Shown here: positions 24,061-32,536 of the stretch, one piece after another
How the letters are laid out: every line of letters begins with the position of its first letter
Numbering within the stretch: position 1 is the first letter of the stretch
NCBI RefSeq assembly: GCF_014655715.1
Contig: NZ_BNBM01000005.1
Coordinates: 186,001 to 250,000 of the forward strand
DNA: 64,000 nt
Source of the DNA: Streptomyces lanatus
Lineage (GTDB): Bacteria; Actinomycetota; Actinomycetes; Streptomycetales; Streptomycetaceae
Direction of reading: 5' to 3'
Made by a program: the position numbers and the translations under genes
Notes under the pieces: model-generated
What the model was told of the DNA's origin: nothing
Database searches by the model: none
Seen by the model: only the letters and a program-made list of their open reading frames with translations

Positions 24061-25646
24061 GCCCGCAGACGACCCCCCACCCAGGCCCCGACGTGACCCC
24101 CCACCCACCCCGAACCCCAGCCACGCCCCCCACCTCCCGAGGCCAGGCCTCACACCCCCATGACCTGGACCGCCACTGCCAGGACCAGGCCCCCGATGAC
24201 CTGGACCGCCACTCCCAGGACCAGCCCCCCACCCCCCGAGGCCAAGCCCCCGAAACCCCCCGAGACCTCGTGGGCATCGGCATCGGCCCCTTCAATCTCT
24301 CCCTCGCCGCGCTCGCCCACCCCCTCGCCGAACTCGACGCCGTCTTCTACGAACAGCGCTCCGCGTTCTCCTGGCACCCGGGGCTGCTCATCGACGGCTC
24401 ACGTGTCCAAGTTCCCTTCCTCGCCGACCTGGTGACGCTCGCCGACCCCGCCAGCCCCTGGTCGTTCCTCAGCTACCTCAGGGCACGTGACCGGCTGTTC
24501 CCCTTCTACTTCGCCGAGCGGTTCCACATTCAGCGCGCGGAGTACGACGCCTACTGCCGCTGGGTCAGCGAGAACCTCAGTGCGCTGCGCTTCGGCCACC
24601 AGGTCGACGCGGTGCGTTTCAACCCCGAACACGACGTCTTCGAGGTCGACTTCACCCGCATCGCCCCCGACGGGGAGGCCGAGGCGCTGGGACGTACGTA
24701 CACGAAGAACATCGTTCTCGGCATCGGCACCGAACCCCACGTCCCCGACCCGCTGCGGCCCCTCGTCGACGCGTCGGCCGTCCCCGTCATCCACGCCGCC
24801 GACTACCTCGACCACCGCGAGACCCTGCTCGCCGCCGAGCACGTCACCGTCATCGGCTCGGGTCAGTCGGGCGCCGAGATCTTCCTGGACCTCCTCCGGC
24901 ACCGCCCCGCCGGGCGCGAGAAGCTGCACTGGCTCGGCCGTACCGCCGCCTTCGCGCCCATGGAGTACTCCAAGCTCGGCCTGGAGCACTTCACCCCGGA
25001 CTACACCCGTTACTTCCAGGCGCTGACCGAACCCGTCCGCGACCAGCTCGTCGCCTCCCAGTGGCAGCTCCACAAGGGCATCGACGCCGCCACCCTCGCC
25101 GCCATCCACGACGAGCTCTACCGTCGCACCTTGCACGGCGGCTGGCCCGATGCCGTCCTCAGCCCGGGCGTGCGGGTCCGCACCGCCGGCCGAATCGCCA
25201 CCACCAAGGTGGAACTCCACCTGGAGCACATCCACCAGAACACGCGCTCCCGCATGACCACCGACGCGGTCGTCCTGGCCACCGGCTACCGCGAGCGCTC
25301 CCTCGACCGCATCCTGGCCGGCCTCGACCCCTATATGCGCCGCGACAGCCGGGAGCGCCCCCGTATCGACGAGCAGTACCGCCTGGTCCTGGACCCGGCC
25401 GTCTCCAGCGCTGGCTGCGACATCTACGTCCAGAACGCCGAGCGCCACACCCACGGCGTCGGCGCCCCCGACCTGGGCCTCGCCGCCTGGCGCAGCGCCG
25501 GCATCCTCAACTCCCTCACCGGCAAGGAGACCTACCCCCTGCCTCGGCGCACCGCCTTTACCACCTTCGGCCTTCAGCCGCAGGACGCGAAGATCCCCTC
25601 CGCGCGGCGCCCGAAGACACTGACACCGCTCATGGAGGGGATCTGA
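24057..25646 (+). CDS. L-lysine/L-ornithine N-monooxygenase-type flavoenzyme (DesB-like)
   Basis: A 529-residue FAD/NADPH N-hydroxylase of the siderophore class. The first 69 residues are a Pro/His/Asp/Gln-rich tail with an in-frame tandem repeat (DLDRH-QDQ units). The enzyme core then begins DLVGIGIGPFNLSLAAL (FAD site), followed by the NADPH-binding VIGSGQSGAEIFLDLL and the substrate-side ATGYRER motif. It would hydroxylate the terminal amino group of cadaverine, lysine or ornithine. Its ATG overlaps the decarboxylase stop (ATGA), giving a coupled two-gene unit. The next gene, on the other strand, is unrelated. The N-terminal tail has no counterpart in typical members, so a later start is possible, but no clear ribosome site is seen there. 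Confidence 0.86.
   Translation: MSPQTTPHPGPDVTPHPPRTPATPPTSRGQASHPHDLDRHCQDQAPDDLDRHSQDQPPTPRGQAPETPRDLVGIGIGPFNLSLAALAHPLAELDAVFYEQRSAFSWHPGLLIDGSRVQVPFLADLVTLADPASPWSFLSYLRARDRLFPFYFAERFHIQRAEYDAYCRWVSENLSALRFGHQVDAVRFNPEHDVFEVDFTRIAPDGEAEALGRTYTKNIVLGIGTEPHVPDPLRPLVDASAVPVIHAADYLDHRETLLAAEHVTVIGSGQSGAEIFLDLLRHRPAGREKLHWLGRTAAFAPMEYSKLGLEHFTPDYTRYFQALTEPVRDQLVASQWQLHKGIDAATLAAIHDELYRRTLHGGWPDAVLSPGVRVRTAGRIATTKVELHLEHIHQNTRSRMTTDAVVLATGYRERSLDRILAGLDPYMRRDSRERPRIDEQYRLVLDPAVSSAGCDIYVQNAERHTHGVGAPDLGLAAWRSAGILNSLTGKETYPLPRRTAFTTFGLQPQDAKIPSARRPKTLTPLMEGI
24160..24231. repeat. 36-bp tandem repeat in the N-hydroxylase gene
   Basis: Two 36-base units starting at 24160 and 24196 (each ATGACCTGGACCGCCACT...) are almost identical and keep the reading frame. 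They encode the duplicated twelve-residue DDLDRH-QDQ segment of the N-terminal tail. Confidence 0.85.
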
Positions 25647-25662
25647 GACGCCGTAAAAGCCG

Positions 25663-27477
25663 CTAGAACACCGGCGTACCGTTCCGCGTCAGCTTCCAGT
25701 CCACCGACGCGAAGTCCTTCGGGTCTAGCACACCCTTCGCGGTCACCCACTCCGCGATCCGGGTACGGATCTCCGTCGACTCGGCCCACAGCTCCTGGGC
25801 CGACGCGACATGCGGGAACGCGCCACCACCGTTGGCGCGGTAGTTGTTCACCGCGAACACGAACTTCTGGGCGTCGTCGAGAGCGGCACCGTTGTAGGTC
25901 ACGTTCTTGATCCGTGAACCGGCCGCCTGCGCGATGTCGATCTCGTACGACAGCCCGGAGACGTAGTCGTAGTTGTAGTCGGGGCGGTTGCCCGCGTTCG
26001 TCAGCTTCTCGACGTCTACGGCCGCGTCGGGCGCGGTCTGCGCGAAGTACTCCGCCGAATACTCCAGGTACGCCTTGAGCTGCGCGCCCGTCATCAGCTT
26101 CGCGACCAGCGTGTTGTCGTACACGTACAGGCTCGACAGATCCCGGATCGTCACCTCGCCGGCCGGGATCTCCGAGGTCCGCGAGAACGGCGACGCCTGT
26201 GCGATGACGGGCAGCGAGGCGTACTCCGTGCCCGCCAGGGCCGCCTTGACGACGTCCTCCTGGACCTTGGTGATCAGGTCGATGATCGGGGCGTCCTTGT
26301 AGCGGGCCTCGACCGTGGTGAGGGCCGCGGTCGCGGTGCCGACGACCTGGTTGACGTACGCGACGACCTTCTCGTGCTCGTCCGACAGCAGCTTGGTGAT
26401 CTTCGGGTCGTCGGCGACGGTGTTGGAGTTCAGCACCGAGGCCGCGACCTTCTCGACCGACCAGCGGCCCTTGGCGAAGGTCAGCTCGATGTCGAACAGC
26501 GAGAGACGCTCGGCGAAGCACAGCGGCTCCGACAGCACGACGTCCTTGCCGGTCTTGGCGTTGGTGACCCTCAGCTCGGGGATCTCCACGTGCGCGTGGC
26601 CGACCAGGATCGCGTCGATGTCCGGCACCTGCTGCGCCACCAGCGCCGCCGAGTTCTCGATGTACGGCAGCTGGTCACCGTAGGACGAGGTGCCCGAGGA
26701 CCCGGAGTGTGCCGAGACGATGACGACATCCGCGCCCATCGCCTTCAGCTTCGGCACCCACTTCGCGGCCTGCTCCTCCAGGCCCGGGAAGGTCAGCTTG
26801 CCCTGCACATAGGCCTTGTCCCAGATCGCGATGCCGGGGTTGGTGAGGCCGAGGACGGCGACCTTCACGGGCGGGGCGCCGTGCACACGGAACTTCTTGA
26901 TGAAGTACGGCGGGAAGGCGGGCTTCAGCGTCTTCGCGTCCAGCGCGTTCGCACCGAGCAGCGGGAAGCGGCACTGCTCCTCGAACTTGCGCAGCGTCTC
27001 GATGCCGTAGTTGAACTCGTGGTTGCCGAGCGCCACCGCGTCGAAGCCGATGGCGTTCATCGCCTGCGCCATCGGGTGCACCGGGCCGCCCTTGGCGGTG
27101 ATCGGGTCGACCTTGGCGTAGTAGTACGTCAGCGGGGTGCCCTGGATCGTGTCGCCCGCGTCGATCAGCAACGTGTTGCGCCGGCCGCGCTCCGCCCGGA
27201 TCTGGTTCACCAGCGTCGACACGCGCGCGAGGCCCTGCGCGTTGCCCTTGGCGTCGGTGTACTCGGCGTCCTTGAAGTAGTCCCAGTTGAAGACGTGACC
27301 GTGCAGGTCGGTCGTGCCCATCACCGTCAGCGAGTAGCGCTTCTCGCACTTCTTCGCCGCCGCCGTGGCCTGAGTCGTCTCGGCCGCCTGCGCCGTCGAG
27401 GTCGCCGCACCGGCGATCGCCACCCCCGCCCCGGTCACGGCGGACTGCTTCAGGAACTTCCGGCGGTTCAACGGCAT
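25663..27477 (-). CDS. Tat-exported 5'-nucleotidase / 2',3'-cyclic phosphodiesterase
   Basis: A 604-residue UshA/CpdB-type metallophosphoesterase. The N terminus carries a twin-arginine signal (NRRKFLKQSAVTGAGVAIAGAA), predicting Tat export of a folded metalloenzyme. The catalytic domain has the dimetal motifs TTDLHGH, DAGDTIQG, LGNHEFNYG, SAHSG and GHAHVE. The C-terminal substrate domain (residues about 370-600) ends with NYRANGGGAFPH, the purine-stacking region. It should dephosphorylate extracellular nucleotides to recover phosphate and nucleosides. The ATG at 27477 follows ccgggagagcaccc. A 13-bp direct repeat in its upstream region may be a regulatory site. Confidence 0.9.
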   Translation of the reverse strand: MPLNRRKFLKQSAVTGAGVAIAGAATSTAQAAETTQATAAAKKCEKRYSLTVMGTTDLHGHVFNWDYFKDAEYTDAKGNAQGLARVSTLVNQIRAERGRRNTLLIDAGDTIQGTPLTYYYAKVDPITAKGGPVHPMAQAMNAIGFDAVALGNHEFNYGIETLRKFEEQCRFPLLGANALDAKTLKPAFPPYFIKKFRVHGAPPVKVAVLGLTNPGIAIWDKAYVQGKLTFPGLEEQAAKWVPKLKAMGADVVIVSAHSGSSGTSSYGDQLPYIENSAALVAQQVPDIDAILVGHAHVEIPELRVTNAKTGKDVVLSEPLCFAERLSLFDIELTFAKGRWSVEKVAASVLNSNTVADDPKITKLLSDEHEKVVAYVNQVVGTATAALTTVEARYKDAPIIDLITKVQEDVVKAALAGTEYASLPVIAQASPFSRTSEIPAGEVTIRDLSSLYVYDNTLVAKLMTGAQLKAYLEYSAEYFAQTAPDAAVDVEKLTNAGNRPDYNYDYVSGLSYEIDIAQAAGSRIKNVTYNGAALDDAQKFVFAVNNYRANGGGAFPHVASAQELWAESTEIRTRIAEWVTAKGVLDPKDFASVDWKLTRNGTPVF

Positions 27478-27504
27478 GGGTGCTCTCCCGGGCGAATGGT
27501 CAAC

Positions 27505-27550
27505 AACGCGCGTAGATGACGCCGACAAGGCGCTGATAACGCGCGTAGAT
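27505..27550. promoter_or_regulatory. Paired 13-bp direct repeats between the nucleotidase and SIMPL genes
   Basis: AACGCGCGTAGAT occurs exactly at 27505-27517 and again at 27538-27550. The 33-base period is about three helical turns, and each copy holds the palindromic core ACGCGCGT. The pair lies 28-73 bases upstream of the nucleotidase ATG and also upstream of the divergent SIMPL gene. Confidence 0.5.
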
Positions 27551-27647
27551 TCTGACCTGGCCATGGCGAGCGGCAACAGTCCTCGAAGGTTTCGATCTGA
27601 TGACCGACCGGGCCCGTAACCCAGCAAGCGATGACAGAGTGGGACGT

Positions 27648-28376
27648 ATGACCGTGCCATCATCCGCGCCATCAGAGGAACTTCAGCCGGCCGTCCCCTA
27701 CGGCACCCCCGACGCCCCACGCATCGCCGTCCGCGGTGAGGCCAGCCTGGAGGTCGACCCCGAGATCGCCCGTATCGGCGTCAGCGTCGCCTCCCGCGGC
27801 AAGGACCGCCGGGCCGCCCTCGACGACCTCACCCGCCGCAACGCCGCCGTGCTCGACCTCATCAAGACCTACGGCGACGCCGTCGAGCGCCTGGAGACCG
27901 GCGCCTTCTCCATCAGCCCGGAACTCAAGGACAAGGGCCGCGGCGAACGCGTCCACGCCTACCACGGCCGCGTCCACATCACCGCCGTACTCACCGACTT
28001 CACCGCCCTCGGCGAACTCACCACGCGTCTCGCCGACTTGGACCTCACGCGCGTGGACGGCCCCTGGTGGGCGCTGCGCCCCGACTCCCCGGCCCACCGG
28101 GAGGCGAGGCAGCAGGCGGTACGGGAGGCCGTGCAGCGTGCGCGGGAGTACGCGGAGGCGCTGGGGGCGTCCCTGGCCGCGCTGGTGGAACTCGCCGACA
28201 TCGGCGCGGAGAACGCCACGCCGCCCTACCCCCAGGCGCCCGGCAGCCGTATGCGCTCCGCGGCGTACGGCGCCGCCGAGGACGCCGCCGCGGCCCCCCT
28301 CGACCTGGAACCCCAGCGTCAGCGCGTCTACGCCCAGGTCAACGCGCGCTTCACGATGACGCCGCCGCAATTGTGA
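27648..28376 (+). CDS. SIMPL (DUF541) domain protein
   Basis: A 242-residue protein with the SIMPL fold: the start PRIAVRGEASLEVDPEIARIGVSVASRGKDR, the central TGAFSISPEL and RVHAYHGRVHITAVLTD, and the helical segment AREYAEALGASLAALVELADIG. Family members are periplasmic or outer-membrane in Gram-negatives and poorly understood; no signal peptide is seen here, so it is probably cytosolic. It is divergent from the nucleotidase and 143 bases upstream of pyruvate kinase. The ATG at 27648 follows gagtgggacgt. The in-frame start at 27600 lacks a ribosome site. Function unknown. Confidence 0.82.
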   Translation: MTVPSSAPSEELQPAVPYGTPDAPRIAVRGEASLEVDPEIARIGVSVASRGKDRRAALDDLTRRNAAVLDLIKTYGDAVERLETGAFSISPELKDKGRGERVHAYHGRVHITAVLTDFTALGELTTRLADLDLTRVDGPWWALRPDSPAHREARQQAVREAVQRAREYAEALGASLAALVELADIGAENATPPYPQAPGSRMRSAAYGAAEDAAAAPLDLEPQRQRVYAQVNARFTMTPPQL

Positions 28377-28519
28377 GCCCCCTGGGCGGGGTGTTTCGAA
28401 CGCTCATCGGAGCGCCCCGCCGCACAATTCAACACTTGTCAATAGCCCTTCACGCAAAGGTTGTTGAGTAGTCACGCTGGACCAATTCTCTACCCGCCGG
28501 TAAGTCATAGGGTCGAAAC

Positions 28520-29956
28520 ATGCGCCGAGCGAAAATCGTCTGCACCCTGGGCCCCGCCACCGACTCGTACGACCAGATAAAGGCACTGGTCGACGCCGGA
28601 ATGGACGTCGCCCGATTCAACCTCAGCCACGGCGGCCACGCCGATCACGAGGAGCGCTACCAGCGCGTACGCAAGGCCTCCGACGAGACCGGCCACAGCG
28701 TCGGCCTCCTCGCCGACCTTCAAGGCCCGAAGATTCGCCTCGGCCGCTTCACCGAAGGACCTGTACTCCTTGAACGCGGAGACACCTTCACCATCAGCGT
28801 CGAAGACGGCGTCGAGGGCGACGGGCAGATCTGCGGAACCACCTACTCCGGCCTCGCCGCCGATGTCACCCCGGGTGAGCGCATCCTCGTCGACGACGGC
28901 AAGGTCTGCCTGGAGGTCACCTCCGTCGACGGCCCCCGCGTCCACACCACCGTCGTCGAAGGCGGCATGGTCTCCGACCACAAGGGCCTGAACCTCCCCG
29001 GCGTCGCGGTGTCGGTGCCCGCCCTCTCCGAGAAGGACGAGGCCGACCTGCGCTGGGCGCTGCGCACCGGCTTCGACGTGATCGCGCTGTCGTTCGTGCG
29101 CAGCGGCCGCGACATCGAGGACGTGCACCGGATCATGGACGAGGAGGGCCGCCGCCTCCCCGTGATCGCCAAGGTGGAGAAGCCGCAGGCGGTCGAAGCG
29201 ATCGACGACATCGTGGCCGCCTTCGACGGCATCATGGTCGCCCGCGGCGACCTGGGCGTGGAGATGCCCCTCGAGCAGGTCCCGATCGTCCAGAAGCGCG
29301 CGATCAAGCTGGCGAAGCGGAACGCCAAGCCGGTGATCGTGGCGACGCAGATGCTCGACTCGATGATCGACAACTCCCGCCCGACGCGCGCGGAGGCCTC
29401 GGACGTCGCCAACGCCGTCATCGACGGCACGGACGCGGTGATGCTGTCCGGCGAGACCAGCGTCGGCAAGTACCCCATCGAGACGGTGCGGACGATGGCG
29501 AAGATCGTCGAGGCGGCCGAGGAGGACATCCTCGCCAAGGGCCTGCCGCCGCTGACCGAGCGCAACAAGCCCCGCACCCAGGGCGGCGCGATGGCCCGCG
29601 CGGCGGCCGAGATCGGCGACTTCCTGGGCGCGAGGTTCCTGGTCGCCTTCACCCAGTCCGGCGACACGGCCCGCCGGCTGTCCCGCTACCGCTCGCCCAT
29701 CCCCCTGCTCGCCTTCACCCCGGAACCGGCCACCCGGTCGCAGCTGAATCTGAGCTGGGGCGTGGAGACATTCCTGGGCCCGCATGTCGACTCCACGGAC
29801 GCGATGGTCGATCAGGTCGACGAACTGCTCCTGAAATACGGCCGCTGCAAGAAGGGCGACATCGTCGTCATCACCGCCGGTTCACCGCCCGGGGTTTCCG
29901 GTTCGACGAACATGGTCCGTGTCCATCACATCGGTGAGGACGACAGTCCCAAGTAA
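28520..29956 (+). CDS. pyk: Pyruvate kinase
   Basis: A 478-residue glycolytic enzyme transferring phosphate from phosphoenolpyruvate to ADP. The N-terminal RRAKIVCTLGPAT, NLSHGGHADH (nucleotide/K+ contacts), LADLQGPKIRLG, the active-site IAKVEKPQAVEAID and VARGDLGVEMPLEQVPIVQK are all intact. The C-terminal domain (VAFTQSGDTARRLSRYR) is of bacterial allosteric type. Length is standard. No good ribosome site precedes the ATG. A -10-like TAGGGT (28508-28513) ends six bases before it, suggesting leaderless or very short-leader expression. A perfect palindromic terminator follows. Streptomyces usually has two pyk genes; this one has the neighbours of the copy next to the PdtaR-like gene. Confidence 0.96.
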   Translation: MRRAKIVCTLGPATDSYDQIKALVDAGMDVARFNLSHGGHADHEERYQRVRKASDETGHSVGLLADLQGPKIRLGRFTEGPVLLERGDTFTISVEDGVEGDGQICGTTYSGLAADVTPGERILVDDGKVCLEVTSVDGPRVHTTVVEGGMVSDHKGLNLPGVAVSVPALSEKDEADLRWALRTGFDVIALSFVRSGRDIEDVHRIMDEEGRRLPVIAKVEKPQAVEAIDDIVAAFDGIMVARGDLGVEMPLEQVPIVQKRAIKLAKRNAKPVIVATQMLDSMIDNSRPTRAEASDVANAVIDGTDAVMLSGETSVGKYPIETVRTMAKIVEAAEEDILAKGLPPLTERNKPRTQGGAMARAAAEIGDFLGARFLVAFTQSGDTARRLSRYRSPIPLLAFTPEPATRSQLNLSWGVETFLGPHVDSTDAMVDQVDELLLKYGRCKKGDIVVITAGSPPGVSGSTNMVRVHHIGEDDSPK

Positions 29957-29982
29957 GAAACAAGTAGCAATACGGCGGAAAA

Positions 29983-30016
29983 ACTTTGGGGCCCTCCAGC
30001 TGGAGGGCCCCAAAGT
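29983..30016. terminator. Perfect 34-bp palindromic terminator between pyk and the tRNA gene
   Basis: ACTTTGGGGCCCTCCAG is followed directly by its exact reverse complement (17-bp arms, no spacer). It sits 26 bases after the pyk stop and 26 bases beyond the 3' end of the convergent tRNA gene, so it can stop transcription from both sides. Confidence 0.88.
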
Positions 30017-30041
30017 CGCGACCTTGAAATCGAAGGAAAAG

Positions 30042-30116
30042 TGCCCCGGGTCGGACTCGAACCGACACTGTACGGGTTTTGAATCCGTTGCCTGCTGCCA
30101 ATTGGGCTACCGGGGC
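30042..30116 (-). tRNA. tRNA-Leu(CAA)-like gene, short variable loop
   Basis: Read on the minus strand, a full cloverleaf forms: acceptor arms GCCCCGG/CCGGGGC with discriminator A, D-stem GCC/GGC, anticodon stem ACGGA/CCCGT with loop TTCAAAA (anticodon CAA, reading UUG Leu), variable loop of five bases (ACAGT), and T-arm GTCGG-TTCGAGT-CCGAC. The 3' CCA is not encoded. Normal leucine tRNAs are class II with a long variable arm, so the five-base loop is odd. The top anticodon-stem pair is an A-C mismatch. It could be a functional atypical tRNA or a decayed copy. The intact acceptor and T stems argue for function. Confidence 0.85.
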
Positions 30117-30217
30117 TCGAAGAATCCAAGGTTTTCCCCGACCCTCCGCGCGTCCACCATACCGTAGCTAGGTAGGCTCTTGGGAGCAGCACCCCTGCCC
30201 CTGAACGAGGAGCCTTC

Positions 30218-30874
30218 GTGACCGCCCCCGAGTCGCCCCAGCCCGTAGACGCGCCCGACGACGACAAGTCGCACGTGCCTCCGCTGACGACCCGTGTCGT
30301 CATCGCCGAGGACGAGGCGCTGATCCGGCTCGATCTCAAAGAGATGCTCGAGGAAGAGGGGTACACCGTCGTCGGCGAGGCCGGTGACGGAGAGCAGGCC
30401 GTGGAGCTGGCCCGGGAGCACCGGCCCGACCTCGTCATCCTCGATGTGAAGATGCCGAAGCTGGACGGTATCTCGGCGGCCGAGAAGATCGCCGAGGAGA
30501 GCATCGCGCCGGTGCTGATGCTGACCGCGTTCTCGCAGCGCGACCTCGTCGAGCGGGCCCGGGACGCCGGGGCCATGGCCTATCTGGTCAAGCCGTTCAG
30601 CAAGAGCGATGTCGTGCCGGCGATCGAGATGGCCGTCTCGCGGTTCACCGAGCTGAAGGAACTGGAGAAGGAGGTCGCCGACCTCACGCTCCGCCTGGAG
30701 ACGCGCAAGCTGGTGGACCGTGCGAAGTCCATCCTCCAGACCGAGTACGGGCTGACCGAGCCCGCCGCGTTCCGGTGGATCCAGAAGACCTCCATGGACC
30801 GCCGGATGTCGATGCAGCAGGTCGCCGAGGCCGTCATCCAGGACGCCGACGAGAAGAAGGCCGCCAAGGGCTGA
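30218..30874 (+). CDS. pdtaR: ANTAR-domain response regulator (PdtaR-like)
   Basis: A 218-residue two-domain regulator. The N-terminal receiver holds RVVIAEDEALIRLDL, the phospho-acceptor Asp in LVILDVKMPKLDG, LMLTAFSQ and the Lys of YLVKPF. A coiled linker (ELKELEKEVADLTLRLETRK) leads to a C-terminal ANTAR RNA-binding domain (VDRAKSILQTEYGLTEPAAFRWIQKTSMDRRMSMQQVAEAV). Phosphorylated ANTAR proteins bind paired RNA hairpins and prevent transcription termination. In mycobacteria the partner kinase is PdtaS, which is not in this window. The GTG start follows gaggagccttc. A hairpin terminator is shared with the convergent liv operon. Confidence 0.92.
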   Translation: MTAPESPQPVDAPDDDKSHVPPLTTRVVIAEDEALIRLDLKEMLEEEGYTVVGEAGDGEQAVELAREHRPDLVILDVKMPKLDGISAAEKIAEESIAPVLMLTAFSQRDLVERARDAGAMAYLVKPFSKSDVVPAIEMAVSRFTELKELEKEVADLTLRLETRKLVDRAKSILQTEYGLTEPAAFRWIQKTSMDRRMSMQQVAEAVIQDADEKKAAKG

Positions 30875-30892
30875 CCCGGCCAAGCGCATGAG

Positions 30893-30929
30893 AGAGGCCC
30901 GCGTCCCCGGCAAGGGGACGCGGGCCTCT
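30893..30929. terminator. Bidirectional hairpin between pdtaR and livF
   Basis: AGAGGCCCGCGTCCCC pairs with GGGGACGCGGGCCTCT around a five-base loop. It lies 18 bases after the pdtaR stop and 12 bases from the livF stop on the other strand, so it can serve both. Confidence 0.85.
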
Positions 30930-30941
30930 TCACGTGGGTGA

Positions 30942-31658
30942 TCAGTCCTCGCCGAGATAGGCCTTCCGCACCGACTCGTCGTGCAGCAGGTCCTGACCGG
31001 AACCGGACAGGACGATCTTGCCGACCTCCATCACATGGCCGTGGTCGGCCAGGGAGAGCGCGGCCTGGGCGTTCTGCTCGATGAGCAGAATGGTGGTGCC
31101 CTGGGACTTGAGCTCCTGGATGGTGGACATGATCTTCTGCATCATGATCGGGGAGAGACCCATGCTGGGCTCGTCGAGCATGAGCAGCTTCGGCCGGGAC
31201 ATCAGCGCCCGTCCCATGGCGAGCATCTGCTGCTCACCGCCGGACAGGGTGCCCGCGGCCTGCTTGCGCCGCTCCCCGAGGATGGGGAACAGGTCGTAGG
31301 CGCGCTGGATGTCCTTCTCGATGCCCTCCTTGTCGGTGCGCAGGAACGCGCCGAGGCGGAGGTTGTCCTCGATCGTCATACGGGGGAAGATGTGCCGCCC
31401 CTCGGGGGAGTGGGCGAGCCCCAGCGCGACGACCTTGTGGGCGGGGACCTTCTTCAGGGACTTGCCCTCGAAGGTGATGTGGCCCGACAGCGGCTGCAAC
31501 AGGCCGGACAGGGTCCGCAGCGTGGTCGTCTTGCCGGCGCCGTTGGTGCCGATGAGGGTGACGACCTCGCCCGCGTTCACCTTGAACGAGATGCCCTTGA
31601 CGGCCTCGATCTTGCCGTAAGCGACCCTGAGGTCCTCGACCTCGAGCAATGCGGTCAC
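30942..31658 (-). CDS. livF: Branched-chain amino acid ABC transporter ATPase LivF
   Basis: A 238-residue ABC ATPase. Walker A GTNGAGKTT, Q-loop and histidine switch are present, the signature is LSGGEQQMLAMGRAL, and Walker B LLMLDEPSMGLSP. LivF-type features are SPEGRHIFPRMTIEDNLRLGAF and the short C terminus ending AYLGED. Together with LivG it powers uptake of Leu/Ile/Val through LivHM. Its ATG overlaps the livG stop by 4 bases. It is the last gene of the minus-strand operon livK-H-M-G-F. Confidence 0.95.
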   Translation of the reverse strand: MTALLEVEDLRVAYGKIEAVKGISFKVNAGEVVTLIGTNGAGKTTTLRTLSGLLQPLSGHITFEGKSLKKVPAHKVVALGLAHSPEGRHIFPRMTIEDNLRLGAFLRTDKEGIEKDIQRAYDLFPILGERRKQAAGTLSGGEQQMLAMGRALMSRPKLLMLDEPSMGLSPIMMQKIMSTIQELKSQGTTILLIEQNAQAALSLADHGHVMEVGKIVLSGSGQDLLHDESVRKAYLGED

Positions 31659-32536
31659 TTGTCGTCCCCTTCCGTGGTGCTCTGCGCGTCGGCCTCCGCA
31701 GCCTCGACCTCGGCGGCCTCCGCATCGCCGGGCGCGCCCTCGAAGGGCGTGCCCAGGTAGGCGGCGATGACGCGCTCGTCGGCCTGGACGACCTCGGCGG
31801 GGCCCTCGACGATCTTCTCGCCCTGGACCAGCACGGCGACCCGGTCGCAGAGGTTCATGATGAACCGGATGTCGTGCTCGATGACGAGGACGGCGATGCC
31901 CTGGTCCCGGATGGCGAAGATGAGCTCCTCGGCCGCCCGGGTCTCCTGCGGGTTCATGCCGGCGGTGGGCTCGTCGAGGAGGAGCAGGCCGGGCTCGCTC
32001 GCAAGGGCCCGGGCGATCTCCAGCTTGCGCTGCTCGCCGTAGGGCAGGTTGCGGGCGAGGTGGTCGGCCTTGGCGGCGAGACCGGTGAACTCCAGGAGCT
32101 CCATGGCCCGGGCCCGCGATTCCTCCTCGGCCTTCCTGAAGCCGGGCAGGCGCAGGAGCGCCGACCAGAGGCCCTCCTTGGTGCGGGTGTGCCGTCCGAC
32201 CAGCACGTTCTCCAGAACGGTCATGTTGGCGAAGAGCCGGATGTTCTGGAACGTACGGGCGATGCCGGCCTGGGTGACCAGGTGCGGCTTGGGCGGCAGG
32301 ACGGTGCCCTTGTAGGCGACCCTGCCCTCGGTCGGCACATACAGGCCGGTGAGGCAGTTGAAGAAGGTCGTCTTGCCCGCGCCGTTGGGGCCGATGAGTC
32401 CGACGATCTCGCCGGTGTTCACGGTGAGGTTCACGTCGCGTACGGCGGTGAGGCCGCCGAAGCGCATGGTGACACCGCTCGCGTCGAGCACCGTCGTGGT
32501 GGCGGGTGCGCTTGTGGTGGTGGTCATGGCGGTCAC
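31655..32536 (-). CDS. livG: Branched-chain amino acid ABC transporter ATPase LivG
   Basis: A 293-residue ABC ATPase: Walker A GPNGAGKTTFFNCLTGLYVP, LivG-type IARTFQNIRLFANMTVLENV, a NLPYGEQRKLEIARAL signature and LLLLDEPTAGMNPQE. The last 35 residues form an acidic Ala/Glu-rich tail beyond the usual end AAYLGTPFE, longer than in enterobacterial LivG and probably disordered. The start overlaps the livM stop (ATGA). It forms the ATPase heterodimer with LivF at the cytosolic face of the membrane. Confidence 0.95.
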   Translation of the reverse strand: MTAMTTTTSAPATTTVLDASGVTMRFGGLTAVRDVNLTVNTGEIVGLIGPNGAGKTTFFNCLTGLYVPTEGRVAYKGTVLPPKPHLVTQAGIARTFQNIRLFANMTVLENVLVGRHTRTKEGLWSALLRLPGFRKAEEESRARAMELLEFTGLAAKADHLARNLPYGEQRKLEIARALASEPGLLLLDEPTAGMNPQETRAAEELIFAIRDQGIAVLVIEHDIRFIMNLCDRVAVLVQGEKIVEGPAEVVQADERVIAAYLGTPFEGAPGDAEAAEVEAAEADAQSTTEGDDK

